DNA of 64,000 bases from Clavibacter michiganensis (GTDB lineage: Bacteria; Actinomycetota; Actinomycetes; Actinomycetales; Microbacteriaceae). Of this stretch, positions 17,146 to 26,116 are shown in pieces (the stretch's first letter is position 1; the number at the start of each line of letters is the position of its first letter). Location of the stretch: positions 496,001 through 560,000 of the forward strand of contig NZ_CP080437.1 in NCBI RefSeq assembly GCF_021216655.1, read 5' to 3'. The position numbers were made by a program, and so were the translations under genes. A model generated the notes under the pieces. It did no database searches. It was not told the DNA's origin and saw nothing but the letters and a program-made list of their open reading frames with translations.

Positions 17146-17943
17146 ATGTCCAGCAGCAAGAGGGTCGTCGTCACGGGTGCGAGCTCGGGGATCGGCGCCG
17201 CCACCGTCCGCCTGTTCCGGAGCCGGGGGTGGGACGTCGTCGGCGTCGCCCGCCGCGAGGACCGCCTGCGGGCGCTCGCCGAGGAGACCGGAGCGACCTA
17301 CGCCGTCGCCGACCTCACGGTGCAGGCCGACGTCGACGCGCTCCGCGACCACCTGCGCGAGACCGGCCACGTGCACGCCCTCGTGAACAACGCCGGGGGA
17401 GCCGTGGGCACCGACTCCGTCGAGGGCGGTTCGTCCGAGGACTGGGCCTGGATGTACGAGATCAACGTGCTCGCCGTGCGGCGCGTGACGAGCGCGCTCC
17501 TGCCGCTGCTCCGCGCCGGCGTCCCCGAGGGAGGCAGCGCCGACATCGTGACCGTGAGCTCCATCGCCGCGCACGTGCCCTACGAGGGCGGCGGCGGCTA
17601 CAACGCCGCGAAGGCCGCCGCGCACGCGATGCTCGGCGTGCTCCGCCTCGAGCTCGCGGGGGAGCCGATCCGCGTGATCGAGATCGCGCCCGGCCAGGTG
17701 CGCACGGAGGAGTTCTCGCTGGTGCGCTTCGGCGGCGACCGGGCGAAGGCCGACGCGGTGTACGACGGCGTCCCCGGACCGCTGACCGCCGAGGACGTGG
17801 CCGAGGCCATCGTGCACGCGGTGGAGCTGCCGCCGCACGTGAACGTGGACCTGCTCACCCTCAAGCCCGTCGCGCAGGCCGCGCCGCACAAGCTGGTGCG
17901 TGCGCCTCTCGCGGTCCGCGAGGAGCTCACCGACCGGAGCTGA
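17146..17943 (+). CDS. Short-chain dehydrogenase/reductase (classical SDR)
   Basis: The 265-residue Rossmann enzyme has the NAD(P)-binding TGASSGIG (10-17), the NNAG motif, the catalytic Ser in TVSSIAAH and the YxxxK pair Tyr152/Lys156 in GGGGYNAAKAAAHAM. The sequence resembles the YdfG/serine-3-dehydrogenase-like group of SDRs that oxidise small 3-hydroxy acids, but the substrate is not certain. Arginines after the second strand (VARREDRL) suggest NADP preference. It is a single gene facing the TetR gene's end. Confidence 0.9.
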   Translation: MSSSKRVVVTGASSGIGAATVRLFRSRGWDVVGVARREDRLRALAEETGATYAVADLTVQADVDALRDHLRETGHVHALVNNAGGAVGTDSVEGGSSEDWAWMYEINVLAVRRVTSALLPLLRAGVPEGGSADIVTVSSIAAHVPYEGGGGYNAAKAAAHAMLGVLRLELAGEPIRVIEIAPGQVRTEEFSLVRFGGDRAKADAVYDGVPGPLTAEDVAEAIVHAVELPPHVNVDLLTLKPVAQAAPHKLVRAPLAVREELTDRS

Positions 17944-17981
17944 GCCGCATCGACCTCGCCGTCACGATCGACGGGTCGCGG

Positions 17982-18677
17982 TCAGGCGGCGGGCACCGAC
18001 GCCACGGCCGGGACGGCAGGGAGGGGGCCGGTGAGGAATCCCTGCACCACGGGCCCGTGCAGCGCGACGACCGTCTCGCGCGACATGCTGGCGATGGGCT
18101 CCATCCGCCAGATGTAGCGGGTGATGGCGATGCCGCCGAGGGCGGCGCCGACGAGCGAGTTGCGGATGCCGGCCTCCTCTGCCGGGACCTCCTCCGGCAG
18201 CGCGCCCATCCAGTGCTGAGGCGCCGCCTCGGCGAACCGGCGGTAGGCGGCGCTGTCGTGGTCGGACGAGACGGTGACCCAGCGCATGATCGTGGATCCG
18301 ACCGGGTGCTCCCACGTGTGCAACGCCGCGGCGACGAGGGCGGCGCCGCGCTCCTCGACGGGCAGCTCCCGCAGCCGGAGGTAGGGGGCGATGAGGTCCT
18401 CCGAGGGGCGGAGCGCCTCCTCGAGCAGGGCCTCGAGCGAGCCGAAGTAGTAGCGGACGAGGCTCGGGTCGACGCCGGCCGCCGCGGCGATCCGTCGGGC
18501 GCTGACGCGGTCGGCGCCGGATTCGATGAAGAGCATGCGGGCCGCCTCGATGATGCTGGCCCGGGCGTCGCCGGAGGTGCGGGGGCCGCGGCGACGGGGG
18601 CCGGTGTCCTCCCCGCCGTGGTCGGGTGCATCGAGCTCGTTCGCCAGTACGGACATGGGGCGTCCCTCTCGTGTCAT
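17982..18677 (-). CDS. TetR-family transcriptional regulator
   Basis: The 231-residue protein has an N-terminal TetR HTH (about residues 30-80: GDARASIIEAARMLFIESG ... SARRIAAAAGVDPSLVRYYFGS) and a helical ligand domain containing the later pattern LVGAALGGIAITRYIW common in actinobacterial TetR regulators. The ligand and targets are unknown; the neighbouring SDR (convergent) and terC (divergent) are possible targets. Two starts are plausible: ATG 18677, 8 bases after a TACGGT hexamer, or ATG 18656 with GAGGGACG upstream. Confidence 0.88.
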   Translation of the reverse strand: MTREGRPMSVLANELDAPDHGGEDTGPRRRGPRTSGDARASIIEAARMLFIESGADRVSARRIAAAAGVDPSLVRYYFGSLEALLEEALRPSEDLIAPYLRLRELPVEERGAALVAAALHTWEHPVGSTIMRWVTVSSDHDSAAYRRFAEAAPQHWMGALPEEVPAEEAGIRNSLVGAALGGIAITRYIWRMEPIASMSRETVVALHGPVVQGFLTGPLPAVPAVASVPAA

Positions 18678-18685
18678 GAGCGACC

Positions 18686-18691
18686 ACCGTA
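18686..18691 (-). promoter_or_regulatory. -10 hexamer (TACGGT) for the TetR gene
   Basis: On the minus strand TACGGT ends 8 bases before ATG 18677, close enough for a leaderless or very short-leader transcript. Confidence 0.35.
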
Positions 18692-18754
18692 ACCGCGGGC
18701 CGTCGGCCGGATGCCCCGGATGGGGGAATTGTGAACAACCCGTCGGCCGCCATG

Positions 18755-18760
18755 TAGTTT
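18755..18760 (+). promoter_or_regulatory. -10 hexamer (TAGTTT) for terC
   Basis: TAGTTT ends 9 bases before ATG 18770. The gap, CGTCGAGGC, has only a weak ribosome site. Confidence 0.35.
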
Positions 18761-18769
18761 CGTCGAGGC

Positions 18770-19846
18770 ATGTCCGTGCCGTCCCGTGCTGCAGAAAGCC
18801 TCCGCGTGCCCCTGGTCCTCCCCCTCCCGTTCGAGATCGTCTCCCTGACGGTCCTCGTCCTCGTCCTCGTCGCCGACCTGCTGATCGTCTACCGGCGCCC
18901 GCACGTCCCGTCGACGAAGGAGTCGGCCCTCTGGGTCGCGTTCTACGTGGGGCTCGCGCTGGTGTTCGCGGTCATCATGCTGTTCGTGGCGGGCGGCGAG
19001 CACGCGGGCCAGTTCCTCGCGGGGTGGCTGACGGAGTACAGCCTCAGCATCGACAACCTGTTCGTGTTCGTCATCATCATGAGCCGGTTCAGCGTGCCCA
19101 GGAAGTACCAGCAGGAGGTGCTCATGGTGGGCATCATCATCGCGCTGGTGCTGCGCGGGATCTTCATCCTGCTGGGCGCCGAGCTCATCGAGAGCTACAG
19201 CTGGATCTTCTACATCTTCGGCGCGTTCCTGCTCTACACGGCCGTGAAGCAGGCCGTGGGCGACGAGGACGAGGAGAGCGAGGACTCGCTGTTCATCCGA
19301 TTCCTCCGCCGGCGCCTCAAGATCGCGCCGGACTTCGACGGCGCGAAGGTGCGCACCGTGATCGACGGCCGCAAGGTGCTGACGCCCATGGTGATCGTGT
19401 TCGTGTCGATCGGCACCACGGACCTGATCTTCGCCCTCGACTCGATCCCGGCCATCTTCGGCATCACCGAGTCGCCGTTCATCGTCTTCACCGCCAACAT
19501 CTTCGCCCTGATGGGCCTCCGCCAGCTCTACTTCCTGCTCGGCGGCCTGCTCGACCGGCTCGTCTACCTCAAGTACGGCATCGCGTTCATCCTCTTCTTC
19601 ATCGGCGTGAAGCTCGTGCTCCACGCGATGCACGAGAACACGCTGCCGTTCGTCAACGGCGGTGAGGGCATCGAGTGGGCGCCCGAGATCCCGACCATCG
19701 TGAGCCTCGTCGTGATCCTCGCGTCGATGGTCGTCGCGACCGTGGCCAGCCTCATCAAGATGCGGGCCGACGGCGTCCCCGTCACCGGGGCGGCCGACGG
19801 GTCCGCTCCGGTCGAGCGCGGCGCCGACGACCGGGACGCCCGGTGA
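18770..19846 (+). CDS. TerC-family integral membrane protein
   Basis: The 358-residue polytopic protein has about nine hydrophobic segments and the two TerC signatures: [13 protein letters not shown] after the third segment and [13 protein letters not shown] in the second half, with acidic residues in the membrane. An acidic loop ([10 protein letters not shown]) separates the halves. TerC proteins are implicated in metal export, including Mn2+ supplied to secreted or membrane proteins; the tellurite name is historical. The last bases overlap the phosphatase gene (GTGA), so the two are co-translated. Confidence 0.9.
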   Translation: MSVPSRAAESLRVPLVLPLPFEIVSLTVLVLVLVADLLIVYRRPHVPSTKESALWVAFYVGLALVFAVIMLFVAGGEHAGQFLAGWLTEYSLSIDNLFVFVIIMSRFSVPRKYQQEVLMVGIIIALVLRGIFILLGAELIESYSWIFYIFGAFLLYTAVKQAVGDEDEESEDSLFIRFLRRRLKIAPDFDGAKVRTVIDGRKVLTPMVIVFVSIGTTDLIFALDSIPAIFGITESPFIVFTANIFALMGLRQLYFLLGGLLDRLVYLKYGIAFILFFIGVKLVLHAMHENTLPFVNGGEGIEWAPEIPTIVSLVVILASMVVATVASLIKMRADGVPVTGAADGSAPVERGADDRDAR

Positions 19847-20664
19847 CCGAGGCGCGCACCATCGCGCTCGGCGGGCGCAGGATCCACGTCACGTGGTCAG
19901 CCCGCACCGACGTCGGCAGCGTGCGCGCCGTGAACGAGGACGGCCTCCTCGCCGACCCGCCCGTCTGGCTGGTGGCCGACGGGATGGGCGGGCACGCGTT
20001 CGGCGACCGCGCCAGCGCCACCCTCGTGGAGACCTTCGGCGGCCTGTCCGGCGACGCCCCCGTCACGCGCGACCTCATCGTCGAGGCGGTCGACGCGTCC
20101 AACGACGCGATCGGCGACCTCATCACGGGCGACGACCCGCCCGGCACCGTGGCGGGCACCACGCTCGCGGGCGTGGCGCTCGTGCGCTCGGACGCCGGCG
20201 ACCCGCTCTGGATGGTCTTCAACGTCGGCGACTCCCGCGTGTACGCCTGGACGGACGGGCGCCTCGAGCAGGTGACGATCGACCACTCGGCCGTGCAGGA
20301 GCTCGTCGACCAGGGCCGCATGACCCGCGCGGAGGCCGAGCGGAGCCCGGTGCGCAACCTCATCACGCGCGCCGTCGGATCCCACGACGAGGTCGCCGCC
20401 GACGAGTGGCTGCTGCCGGTCGTCGAGCACCAGGTGTTCCTCATCTGCTCCGACGGGCTCACCAAGGAGCTCGACGACCAGGCCATCTCCGGCGTGCTGC
20501 AGCTCGCGCGCGCGGACGGCGGCGGCGTCGACCGGGCGGCGGACGCGCTCGTCGCGCAGGCGCTCGCATCCGGCGGCCGCGACAACGTCACCGTCGTGGT
20601 GATCGAGGCCCGCGCCGACGACGAGCCGCAGGGCGACGTGTCCGCGGGCGCGCCCACCGCCTGA
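19843..20664 (+). CDS. PP2C-family serine/threonine protein phosphatase
   Basis: The 273-residue protein carries the PP2C metal-binding motifs in order: [48 protein letters not shown] and [11 protein letters not shown]. It should dephosphorylate Ser/Thr phosphoproteins of PknA/PknB-type kinases, using two Mn2+ or Mg2+ ions. The start is GTG 19843, sharing GTGA with the terC stop; the frame extends upstream as meaningless Arg-rich sequence. Coupling a Mn-dependent phosphatase to TerC, a possible Mn exporter, is suggestive but unproven. Confidence 0.92.
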   Translation: MTEARTIALGGRRIHVTWSARTDVGSVRAVNEDGLLADPPVWLVADGMGGHAFGDRASATLVETFGGLSGDAPVTRDLIVEAVDASNDAIGDLITGDDPPGTVAGTTLAGVALVRSDAGDPLWMVFNVGDSRVYAWTDGRLEQVTIDHSAVQELVDQGRMTRAEAERSPVRNLITRAVGSHDEVAADEWLLPVVEHQVFLICSDGLTKELDDQAISGVLQLARADGGGVDRAADALVAQALASGGRDNVTVVVIEARADDEPQGDVSAGAPTA

Positions 20665-20688
20665 GGAATAGCCGCGGGCACCCGGCGT

Positions 20689-20694
20689 TAGACT
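20689..20694 (+). promoter_or_regulatory. -10 hexamer (TAGACT) for leuC-leuD-murA
   Basis: TAGACT ends exactly 6 bases before an ATG at 20701, which opens a 10-codon ORF overlapping leuC. This is the only clear promoter before the operon. Confidence 0.5.
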
Positions 20695-20700
20695 CCCATG

Positions 20701-20733
20701 ATGCGCGTGGGGTCCCTCGCGCCACTGCCATGA
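20701..20733 (+). CDS. Putative leaderless leader peptide overlapping leuC ([10 protein letters not shown])
   Basis: The ATG at 20701 stands at the expected transcription start of the TAGACT promoter and encodes the 10-residue peptide [10 protein letters not shown]. Its TGA (20731-20733) overlaps an in-frame leuC ATG as ATGA. Such a layout would let a ribosome that loaded leaderlessly hand over to leuC. Two of ten codons are Leu (CTC, CTG), too few for a classical attenuator. It is a prediction from position only. Confidence 0.35.
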   Translation: MRVGSLAPLP

Positions 20734-22211
20734 GGAGAGCCGTGCAGCCTGCGAAGACACTGGCCGAGAAGGTGTGGGCCGACCATCTGGTCGCCGAGGG
20801 GGCGGACGGGACGCCCGACCTCCTCTACATCGACCTCCACCTCGTCCACGAGGTCACCAGCCCGCAGGCGTTCGACGGACTCCGGCTCGCCGGCCGCCCC
20901 GTGCGCCGCCCGGACCTCACCATCGCGACCGAGGACCACAACACGCCGACCGTCGGCATCGACCAGCCCATCGCCGACCTCACGAGCCGCACGCAGATCC
21001 ACACCCTGCGCAAGAACGCCGAGGAGTTCGGGATCCGCCTGCACTCCCTCGGCGACATCGAGCAGGGCATCGTGCACGTCGTCGGCCCGCAGCTCGGCCT
21101 CACGATGCCGGGCATCACGGTCGTCTGCGGCGACTCGCACACCTCCACGCACGGGGCGTTCGGCGCCATGGCCTTCGGCATCGGCACGAGCGAGGTCGAG
21201 CACGTCATGGCCACGCAGACCCTGCCGCTCCAGCCGTTCAAGACCATGGCCGTCACGGTCGAGGGCACGCTGCGTCCCGGCGTCACGGCGAAGGACATCA
21301 TCCTCGCGGTCATCGCGCAGATCGGCACGGGCGGCGGCCAGGGCTACGTGCTCGAGTACCGCGGCAGCGCCATCCGCTCGCTCTCCATGGAGGGCCGGAT
21401 GACGATCTGCAACATGTCGATCGAGGCGGGCGCGCGCGCCGGCATGGTCGCCCCCGACCAGACCACGTACGACTACCTGGAGGGTCGCCCGCACGCGCCG
21501 ACCGGCGCCGACTGGGACGAGGCCGTCGCCTACTGGGACACCCTCGCCACCGACGACGACGCCGTGTTCGACGCCGAGGTCTTCCTGGACGCCGACACGC
21601 TGGAGCCGTTCGTCACGTGGGGCACGAACCCCGGACAGGGCGTCTCGCTGAGCGAGCCCGTGCCGGATCCCGCCGCCGTCGCCGACCCGAACGAGCGCGC
21701 CGCCGCCGAGCGCGCTCTCGCCTACATGGACCTCGCCCCCGGCACGCCCATGAAGGAGATCGCGGTCGACACCGTGTTCATCGGATCCTGCACCAACAGC
21801 CGCGTGGAGGACCTGCGCGCCGCCGCCGAGATCGTGCGCGGCCGCACCAAGGCCGAGGGCGTGCGCGTGATGGTCGTCCCGGGCAGTGCCCGCGTGCGGC
21901 TCGAGGCCGAGGCCGAGGGGATCGACAAGGTCTTCACCGACTTCGGCGCCGAATGGCGCTTCGCCGGCTGCTCCATGTGCCTCGGGATGAATCCCGACCA
22001 GCTCGCGCCGGGGGAGCGCTGCGCCTCCACGAGCAACCGCAACTTCGAGGGCCGCCAGGGCAAGGGCGGGCGCACGCACCTCGTGTCGCCCCTCGTCGCC
22101 GCGGCCACCGCGATCCGCGGCACGCTCTCGAGCCCGTGGGACCTGCAGGAGGCCGGCGTCGTCGATGCCGAGTCCATCCGGCAGGCCGCGTCCGTCGGAC
22201 AGGGGGCCTGA
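20730..22211 (+). CDS. leuC: 3-isopropylmalate dehydratase, large subunit
   Basis: The 493-residue aconitase-family subunit isomerises 2- to 3-isopropylmalate in leucine synthesis. It has the N-terminal [35 protein letters not shown], and the 4Fe-4S cysteines in GSCTNSR and in CSMCLGMN. Two starts are possible: ATG 20730, coupled to the 10-codon ORF, or GTG 20742, with AGGAG 4 bases upstream. Both give a normal LeuC. leuD follows after 2 bases. Confidence 0.96.
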   Translation: MRRAVQPAKTLAEKVWADHLVAEGADGTPDLLYIDLHLVHEVTSPQAFDGLRLAGRPVRRPDLTIATEDHNTPTVGIDQPIADLTSRTQIHTLRKNAEEFGIRLHSLGDIEQGIVHVVGPQLGLTMPGITVVCGDSHTSTHGAFGAMAFGIGTSEVEHVMATQTLPLQPFKTMAVTVEGTLRPGVTAKDIILAVIAQIGTGGGQGYVLEYRGSAIRSLSMEGRMTICNMSIEAGARAGMVAPDQTTYDYLEGRPHAPTGADWDEAVAYWDTLATDDDAVFDAEVFLDADTLEPFVTWGTNPGQGVSLSEPVPDPAAVADPNERAAAERALAYMDLAPGTPMKEIAVDTVFIGSCTNSRVEDLRAAAEIVRGRTKAEGVRVMVVPGSARVRLEAEAEGIDKVFTDFGAEWRFAGCSMCLGMNPDQLAPGERCASTSNRNFEGRQGKGGRTHLVSPLVAAATAIRGTLSSPWDLQEAGVVDAESIRQAASVGQGA

Positions 22212-22213
22212 GC

Positions 22214-22828
22214 ATGGAGCCCATCACCCGCGTCACCGGCACCGGCGTGCCGCTCAAGCGATCGAACGTCGACACCGACCAGATCGTCCCCTCGCAGTTC
22301 CTCAAGCGCGTCACCAAGACCGGCTTCGAGGACGCCCTGTTCTTCCAGTGGCGCAAGGACCCCGCGTTCTTCGTCAACCAGCCGGCCTACGAGGGCGCCA
22401 CCGTCCTCGTCGCCGGTCCGGACTTCGGCACCGGCTCGTCCCGCGAGCACGCCGTGTGGGCGCTGCGCGACTACGGCTTCCGGGCCGTGCTCAGCCCGAG
22501 GTTCGGCGACATCTTCCGGGGCAACTCGGGGAAGCAGGGCCTCCTCACGGGGATCGTGACGGAGGACGACGTCGAGAGGCTGTGGGCCGCGATGGACGCG
22601 GAGCCCGGACTCGACCTCACCGTCGACCTCGTCGAGCGGATCGCCACGGCACCCGGCCTGACGGTCCCGTTCGAGATCGACGAATACACTCGGTGGCGGC
22701 TCCTCGAGGGGCTCGACGACATCGCCCTCACCCTCCGGGACGAGGACGCCATCACCACCTTCGAACACCGACGGGCCTCATGGCGCCCGCGCACCTTGCC
22801 GGCCCGGCCGGCAGCTCTGGAGAACTGA
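22214..22828 (+). CDS. leuD: 3-isopropylmalate dehydratase, small subunit
   Basis: The 204-residue swivel-domain subunit pairs with LeuC. Typical motifs are [17 protein letters not shown], the [17 protein letters not shown] active-site segment and [19 protein letters not shown]. The tail after EHRRASWRP is short and low-complexity. The start is ATG 22214, 2 bases after the leuC stop. The stop abuts the murA ATG directly, so leucine synthesis and the first committed peptidoglycan step are in one operon, as in other Micrococcales. Confidence 0.96.
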   Translation: MEPITRVTGTGVPLKRSNVDTDQIVPSQFLKRVTKTGFEDALFFQWRKDPAFFVNQPAYEGATVLVAGPDFGTGSSREHAVWALRDYGFRAVLSPRFGDIFRGNSGKQGLLTGIVTEDDVERLWAAMDAEPGLDLTVDLVERIATAPGLTVPFEIDEYTRWRLLEGLDDIALTLRDEDAITTFEHRRASWRPRTLPARPAALEN

Positions 22829-24199
22829 ATGAACTCACTAGTCAGCGACGCCAAGAAGGCGGGAGAGCGAGTGGGTCTCCTGTCCGACTCCATCGTCATC
22901 AACGGCGGCATCCCGCTGCGCGGCCGCATCGAGGTCCGCGGGGCCAAGAACCTGGCGACGAAGGCCATGGTCGCCTCGCTCCTCGGCGAGAGCCCCAGCC
23001 TCCTGCGCTCGGTGCCGGACATCAGCGACGTCCGCGTCGTCTCCGGCCTCCTCGAGGTGCACGGCGTGACGCTCCGCAAGGGCGAGCAGGAGGGCGACCT
23101 CATCCTCGACCCGAAGGACGTCGAGAGCGCCCACATGGCGGACATCGACGCGCACGCCGGCAGCTCCCGGATCCCGATCCTCTTCTGCGGGCCGCTGCTG
23201 CACCGCCTCGGCGAGGCGTTCATCCCCGACCTCGGCGGCTGCCGCATCGGCGACCGCCCCATCGACTTCCACCTCGACGCCCTCCGCGCGTTCGGCGCGG
23301 TCGTCGAGAAGCTCCCGAGCGGGATCCGCCTCACGGCGCCGAACGGCCTGAAGGGCGCCAACGTCGAGCTGCCCTACCCGAGCGTCGGCGCGACCGAGCA
23401 GGTGCTGCTCACCGGCGTCCGCGCGAAGGGCATCACCGAGCTCAAGAACGCGGCCATCGAGCCCGAGATCATGGACCTCATCGCGATCCTGCAGAAGATG
23501 GGCGCGATCATCTCCGTCGAGCCGAACCGCGTGATCCTCATCGAGGGCGTCGACCGCCTCGAGGGCTACACGCACCGCGCGCTGTTCGACCGCAACGAGG
23601 CCGCGAGCTGGGCGTCGGCCGCGCTCGCGACCGGCGGCGACATCTTCGTCGGCGGCGTGCGCCAGGCCGAGATGATGACCTTCCTCAACGTGTTCCGGAA
23701 GGTCGGCGGCGCGTTCGACATCGAGGAGGACGGCATCCGGTTCTACCACCCGGGCGGCGACCTCAAGCCCGTGGTCATCGAGACCGACGTGCACCCCGGC
23801 TTCATGACGGACTGGCAGCAGCCGCTCGTCGTGGCGCTCACGCAGGCGCCCGGCGTCTCGATCATCCACGAGACCGTGTACGAGAACCGCTTCGGCTTCA
23901 CGGACGCGCTCAACGAGATGGGCGCCGACATCGTCGTCCACAAGGAGGGCCTCGAGGGCCACGAGCGCCGCGTGGCGCGACGCGACTTCGAGCAGGCCGC
24001 GGTCATCACCGGGCCGACGCACCTGCACGGCGCGGACATCACCGTCCCCGACCTGCGCGGCGGGTTCAGCCACCTCATCGCCGCGCTCACGGCCGAGGGC
24101 CGGTCCACGGTCAGCAACGTCGGGATCATCTCGCGCGGCTACGAGGACTTCATCGGGAAGCTGCGCCAGCTGGGCGCGGACTTCTCCTACGAGGGATAG
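22829..24199 (+). CDS. murA: UDP-N-acetylglucosamine 1-carboxyvinyltransferase
   Basis: The 456-residue EPT-type enzyme transfers enolpyruvate from PEP to UDP-GlcNAc. The inverted-barrel halves begin with INGGIPLRGRIEVRGAKNLATKAM; the PEP-reactive cysteine is Cys138 in GGCRIGDRPIDFH (equivalent to E. coli Cys115, the fosfomycin target). The chain is longer than the usual 418 residues because of an N-terminal extension of about 15 residues and small insertions. ATG 22829 follows the leuD stop immediately; GTG 22871 would give the shorter conventional start. Confidence 0.95.
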   Translation: MNSLVSDAKKAGERVGLLSDSIVINGGIPLRGRIEVRGAKNLATKAMVASLLGESPSLLRSVPDISDVRVVSGLLEVHGVTLRKGEQEGDLILDPKDVESAHMADIDAHAGSSRIPILFCGPLLHRLGEAFIPDLGGCRIGDRPIDFHLDALRAFGAVVEKLPSGIRLTAPNGLKGANVELPYPSVGATEQVLLTGVRAKGITELKNAAIEPEIMDLIAILQKMGAIISVEPNRVILIEGVDRLEGYTHRALFDRNEAASWASAALATGGDIFVGGVRQAEMMTFLNVFRKVGGAFDIEEDGIRFYHPGGDLKPVVIETDVHPGFMTDWQQPLVVALTQAPGVSIIHETVYENRFGFTDALNEMGADIVVHKEGLEGHERRVARRDFEQAAVITGPTHLHGADITVPDLRGGFSHLIAALTAEGRSTVSNVGIISRGYEDFIGKLRQLGADFSYEG

Positions 24200-24233
24200 C
24201 CTCACCGGCGGTGCCCGCGCCGCCCACGCCGAC

Positions 24234-24260
24234 CGGGCGCGTCCACGACGGACGCGCCCG
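24234..24260 (+). terminator. Hairpin terminator after murA
   Basis: An 11-bp perfect stem (24234-24244 with 24250-24260, core GGGCGCGTCC/GGACGCGCCC) closes a 5-base loop, 34 bases after the murA stop. No U tract follows. It separates the leuCD-murA unit from plsC-gpsA-ddl. Confidence 0.7.
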
Positions 24261-24322
24261 ACCCTACGTCGGGCGGCTCCCGGCGGGCGACCGACGACGA
24301 CCGCGACCCGACCGGAGGATCC

Positions 24323-25060
24323 ATGGCGAACGAGAAGGCCCGACCGTCGATCTTCTGGGTGCTGGCCGCCCTCGTGCTGCCGGTGCTGAACGCGGCCGTG
24401 CGGTTCGAGATCCGGCACCCGGAGCGGCTGCCGCGGACGGGTTCGTACGTGCTCGCGCCGAACCACCACAGCGAGATCGACCCCGTCGTGATGGGCGCCG
24501 TGGCGTGGAAGCTCGGGCGCCTGCCCCGCTTCCTCGCCAAGGCGTCGCTGTTCGACGTGCCGGTGGTGGGCTGGTTCCTCCGCCGCTCCGGGCAGATCCC
24601 CGTGCAGCGCGACGGGGGCGTCCGCGGCGGGAAGGCGATCGAGGCCGCGTCGGACCTCGCGCGCGACGGCCGCATCGTCGTCGTCTACCCCGAGGGGACG
24701 CTCACTCGCGACCCCGACCTCTGGCCCATGCGCGGCAAGACCGGCGCCGTGCGCCTCGCGCTGCAGGCCGGGATCCCCGTGATCCCCGCCGCGCACTGGG
24801 GTACGCAGGAGCTCATGGGCCGCTACTCGAAGCGCGTGCGGCTGTTCCCGCGGACGACGATCCACGTGGCCATCGGCGAGCCCGTCGACCTCGACCGCTT
24901 CCGCGACCGGAGCCTCGACTCCGCGACCCTCACCGAGGCGACCGCCGTCGTCATGGCCGCCATCACGGAGCTCGTGGAGGAGCTGCGCGGCGAGACCGCC
25001 CCGACCGAGCGGTGGGATCCCCGCTCCAAGAACCAGAAGGAGACCGGCCGATTTGAGTGA
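24323..25060 (+). CDS. plsC: 1-acyl-sn-glycerol-3-phosphate acyltransferase
   Basis: The 245-residue membrane-associated acyltransferase makes phosphatidic acid from lysophosphatidic acid. It has one N-terminal hydrophobic stretch (about 10-26), the catalytic H-x4-D motif in APNHHSEIDP (His48, Asp53), the RSGQIPVQR acceptor-binding segment and the PEGT motif in VVVYPEGTLTRD. A GGAGG ribosome site precedes ATG 24323. It overlaps gpsA by 8 bases, coupling acylation with supply of glycerol-3-phosphate. Confidence 0.94.
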   Translation: MANEKARPSIFWVLAALVLPVLNAAVRFEIRHPERLPRTGSYVLAPNHHSEIDPVVMGAVAWKLGRLPRFLAKASLFDVPVVGWFLRRSGQIPVQRDGGVRGGKAIEAASDLARDGRIVVVYPEGTLTRDPDLWPMRGKTGAVRLALQAGIPVIPAAHWGTQELMGRYSKRVRLFPRTTIHVAIGEPVDLDRFRDRSLDSATLTEATAVVMAAITELVEELRGETAPTERWDPRSKNQKETGRFE

Positions 25061-26114
25061 CGCGACCGTGAGCCCGACCCCCGCACCGACGCCCGACGCC
25101 GACGGAGGGGAGCGGCGCCGCATCGTCGTCCTCGGCGCCGGCAGCTGGGGCACCACCTTCGCCAAGGTCATGGCCGACGGCGAGAACGACGTCGTCATGT
25201 GGGCCCGTCGCCCCGAGCTCGCCCGGGAGATCACCGAGGCCAAGCGCAACAGCGACTACCTGCCGGGGATCAACCTGCCGCAGCGGCTCACGGCCGACCC
25301 GTCGCTCGAGCGCGTGCTCGCCGGCGCGACCGACGTGTTCGTGTCCGTGCCCAGTCAGACGCTGCGCGCCAACCTCGAGGCGGCGCGCGACCTGATCCCG
25401 TCCGACGCGGTCGTCGTGAGCCTCATGAAGGGCGTCGAGAAGGGCACCGGCCTCCGGATGAGCGAGGTGATCGCCGAGGTCCTGGGGATCGGCCCGGAGC
25501 GCATCGCCGTGGCGTCGGGGCCGAACCTCGCGCTCGAGATCGCCCGGGAGCAGCCGACCGCCGTCGTGGTGTCGTCGGCCGAGCAGGCCACCGCCGAGCG
25601 GGTCGCGAAGATCGCCCGCAGCTCCTACTTCCGCTCGTTCGTGAACACGGACGTGATCGGCACCGAGTTCGGCGGGGTGCTCAAGAACCTCATCGCCGTG
25701 GCCGTGGGCATCGTCGACGGCGTCGGCTACGGCGAGAACACGAAGGCGTCGATCATCACGCGCGGTCTCGCGGAGATGACGGCGTTCTCCGTCGCGTACG
25801 GCGCCCGCGCCGAGACGCTCGCCGGCCTCGCGGGCCTCGGCGACCTCATCGCCACGTGCGAGTCGTCGCTGTCCCGCAACAACACCGCCGGCCGCCTGCT
25901 CGGCCAGGGCTACAGCTTCACCGACGTCGTGAAGAGCATGCAGCAGACGGCCGAGGGGCTGTCCTCCGTGGCGCCCGTGCTCGAGCTCGCGCGCCAGCGC
26001 GGCGTGCCCATGCCGATCGTGGAGCAGGTGTCGCAGGTGCTGGCGGGCACGCTGTCCCCGCGCGACATCGCACCGCACCTGACCACCGACGACGACACGC
26101 CCCAGGGGGAGTGA
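25053..26114 (+). CDS. gpsA: NAD(P)-dependent glycerol-3-phosphate dehydrogenase
   Basis: The 353-residue enzyme reduces dihydroxyacetone phosphate to glycerol-3-phosphate. It shows the Rossmann motif VLGAGSWGTTFAKVM, SLMKGVEKGTG, VASGPNLALEIA, the catalytic lysine in FGGVLKNLIAVAVGI, and the substrate-site GENTKASIITRGLAEM. It begins with a rare TTG at 25053, supported by AAGGAG about 12 bases upstream and by overlap with plsC. ddl follows 2 bases after the stop, a standard actinobacterial order; the often-seen cofC gene is absent. Confidence 0.95.
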   Translation: MSDATVSPTPAPTPDADGGERRRIVVLGAGSWGTTFAKVMADGENDVVMWARRPELAREITEAKRNSDYLPGINLPQRLTADPSLERVLAGATDVFVSVPSQTLRANLEAARDLIPSDAVVVSLMKGVEKGTGLRMSEVIAEVLGIGPERIAVASGPNLALEIAREQPTAVVVSSAEQATAERVAKIARSSYFRSFVNTDVIGTEFGGVLKNLIAVAVGIVDGVGYGENTKASIITRGLAEMTAFSVAYGARAETLAGLAGLGDLIATCESSLSRNNTAGRLLGQGYSFTDVVKSMQQTAEGLSSVAPVLELARQRGVPMPIVEQVSQVLAGTLSPRDIAPHLTTDDDTPQGE

Positions 26115-26116
26115 CC

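Noticed and set aside
20701..20733. Classical leucine attenuator at leuC
   Set aside because: Only two scattered Leu codons and no competing terminator/antiterminator hairpins; kept only as a coupled short ORF.
22838..25249. 803-codon open frame on the minus strand across murA, plsC and gpsA
   Set aside because: It is antisense to three clear genes, contains no recognisable domain, and is Arg/Asp/Ala-rich as expected of shadow frames at 73% G+C.
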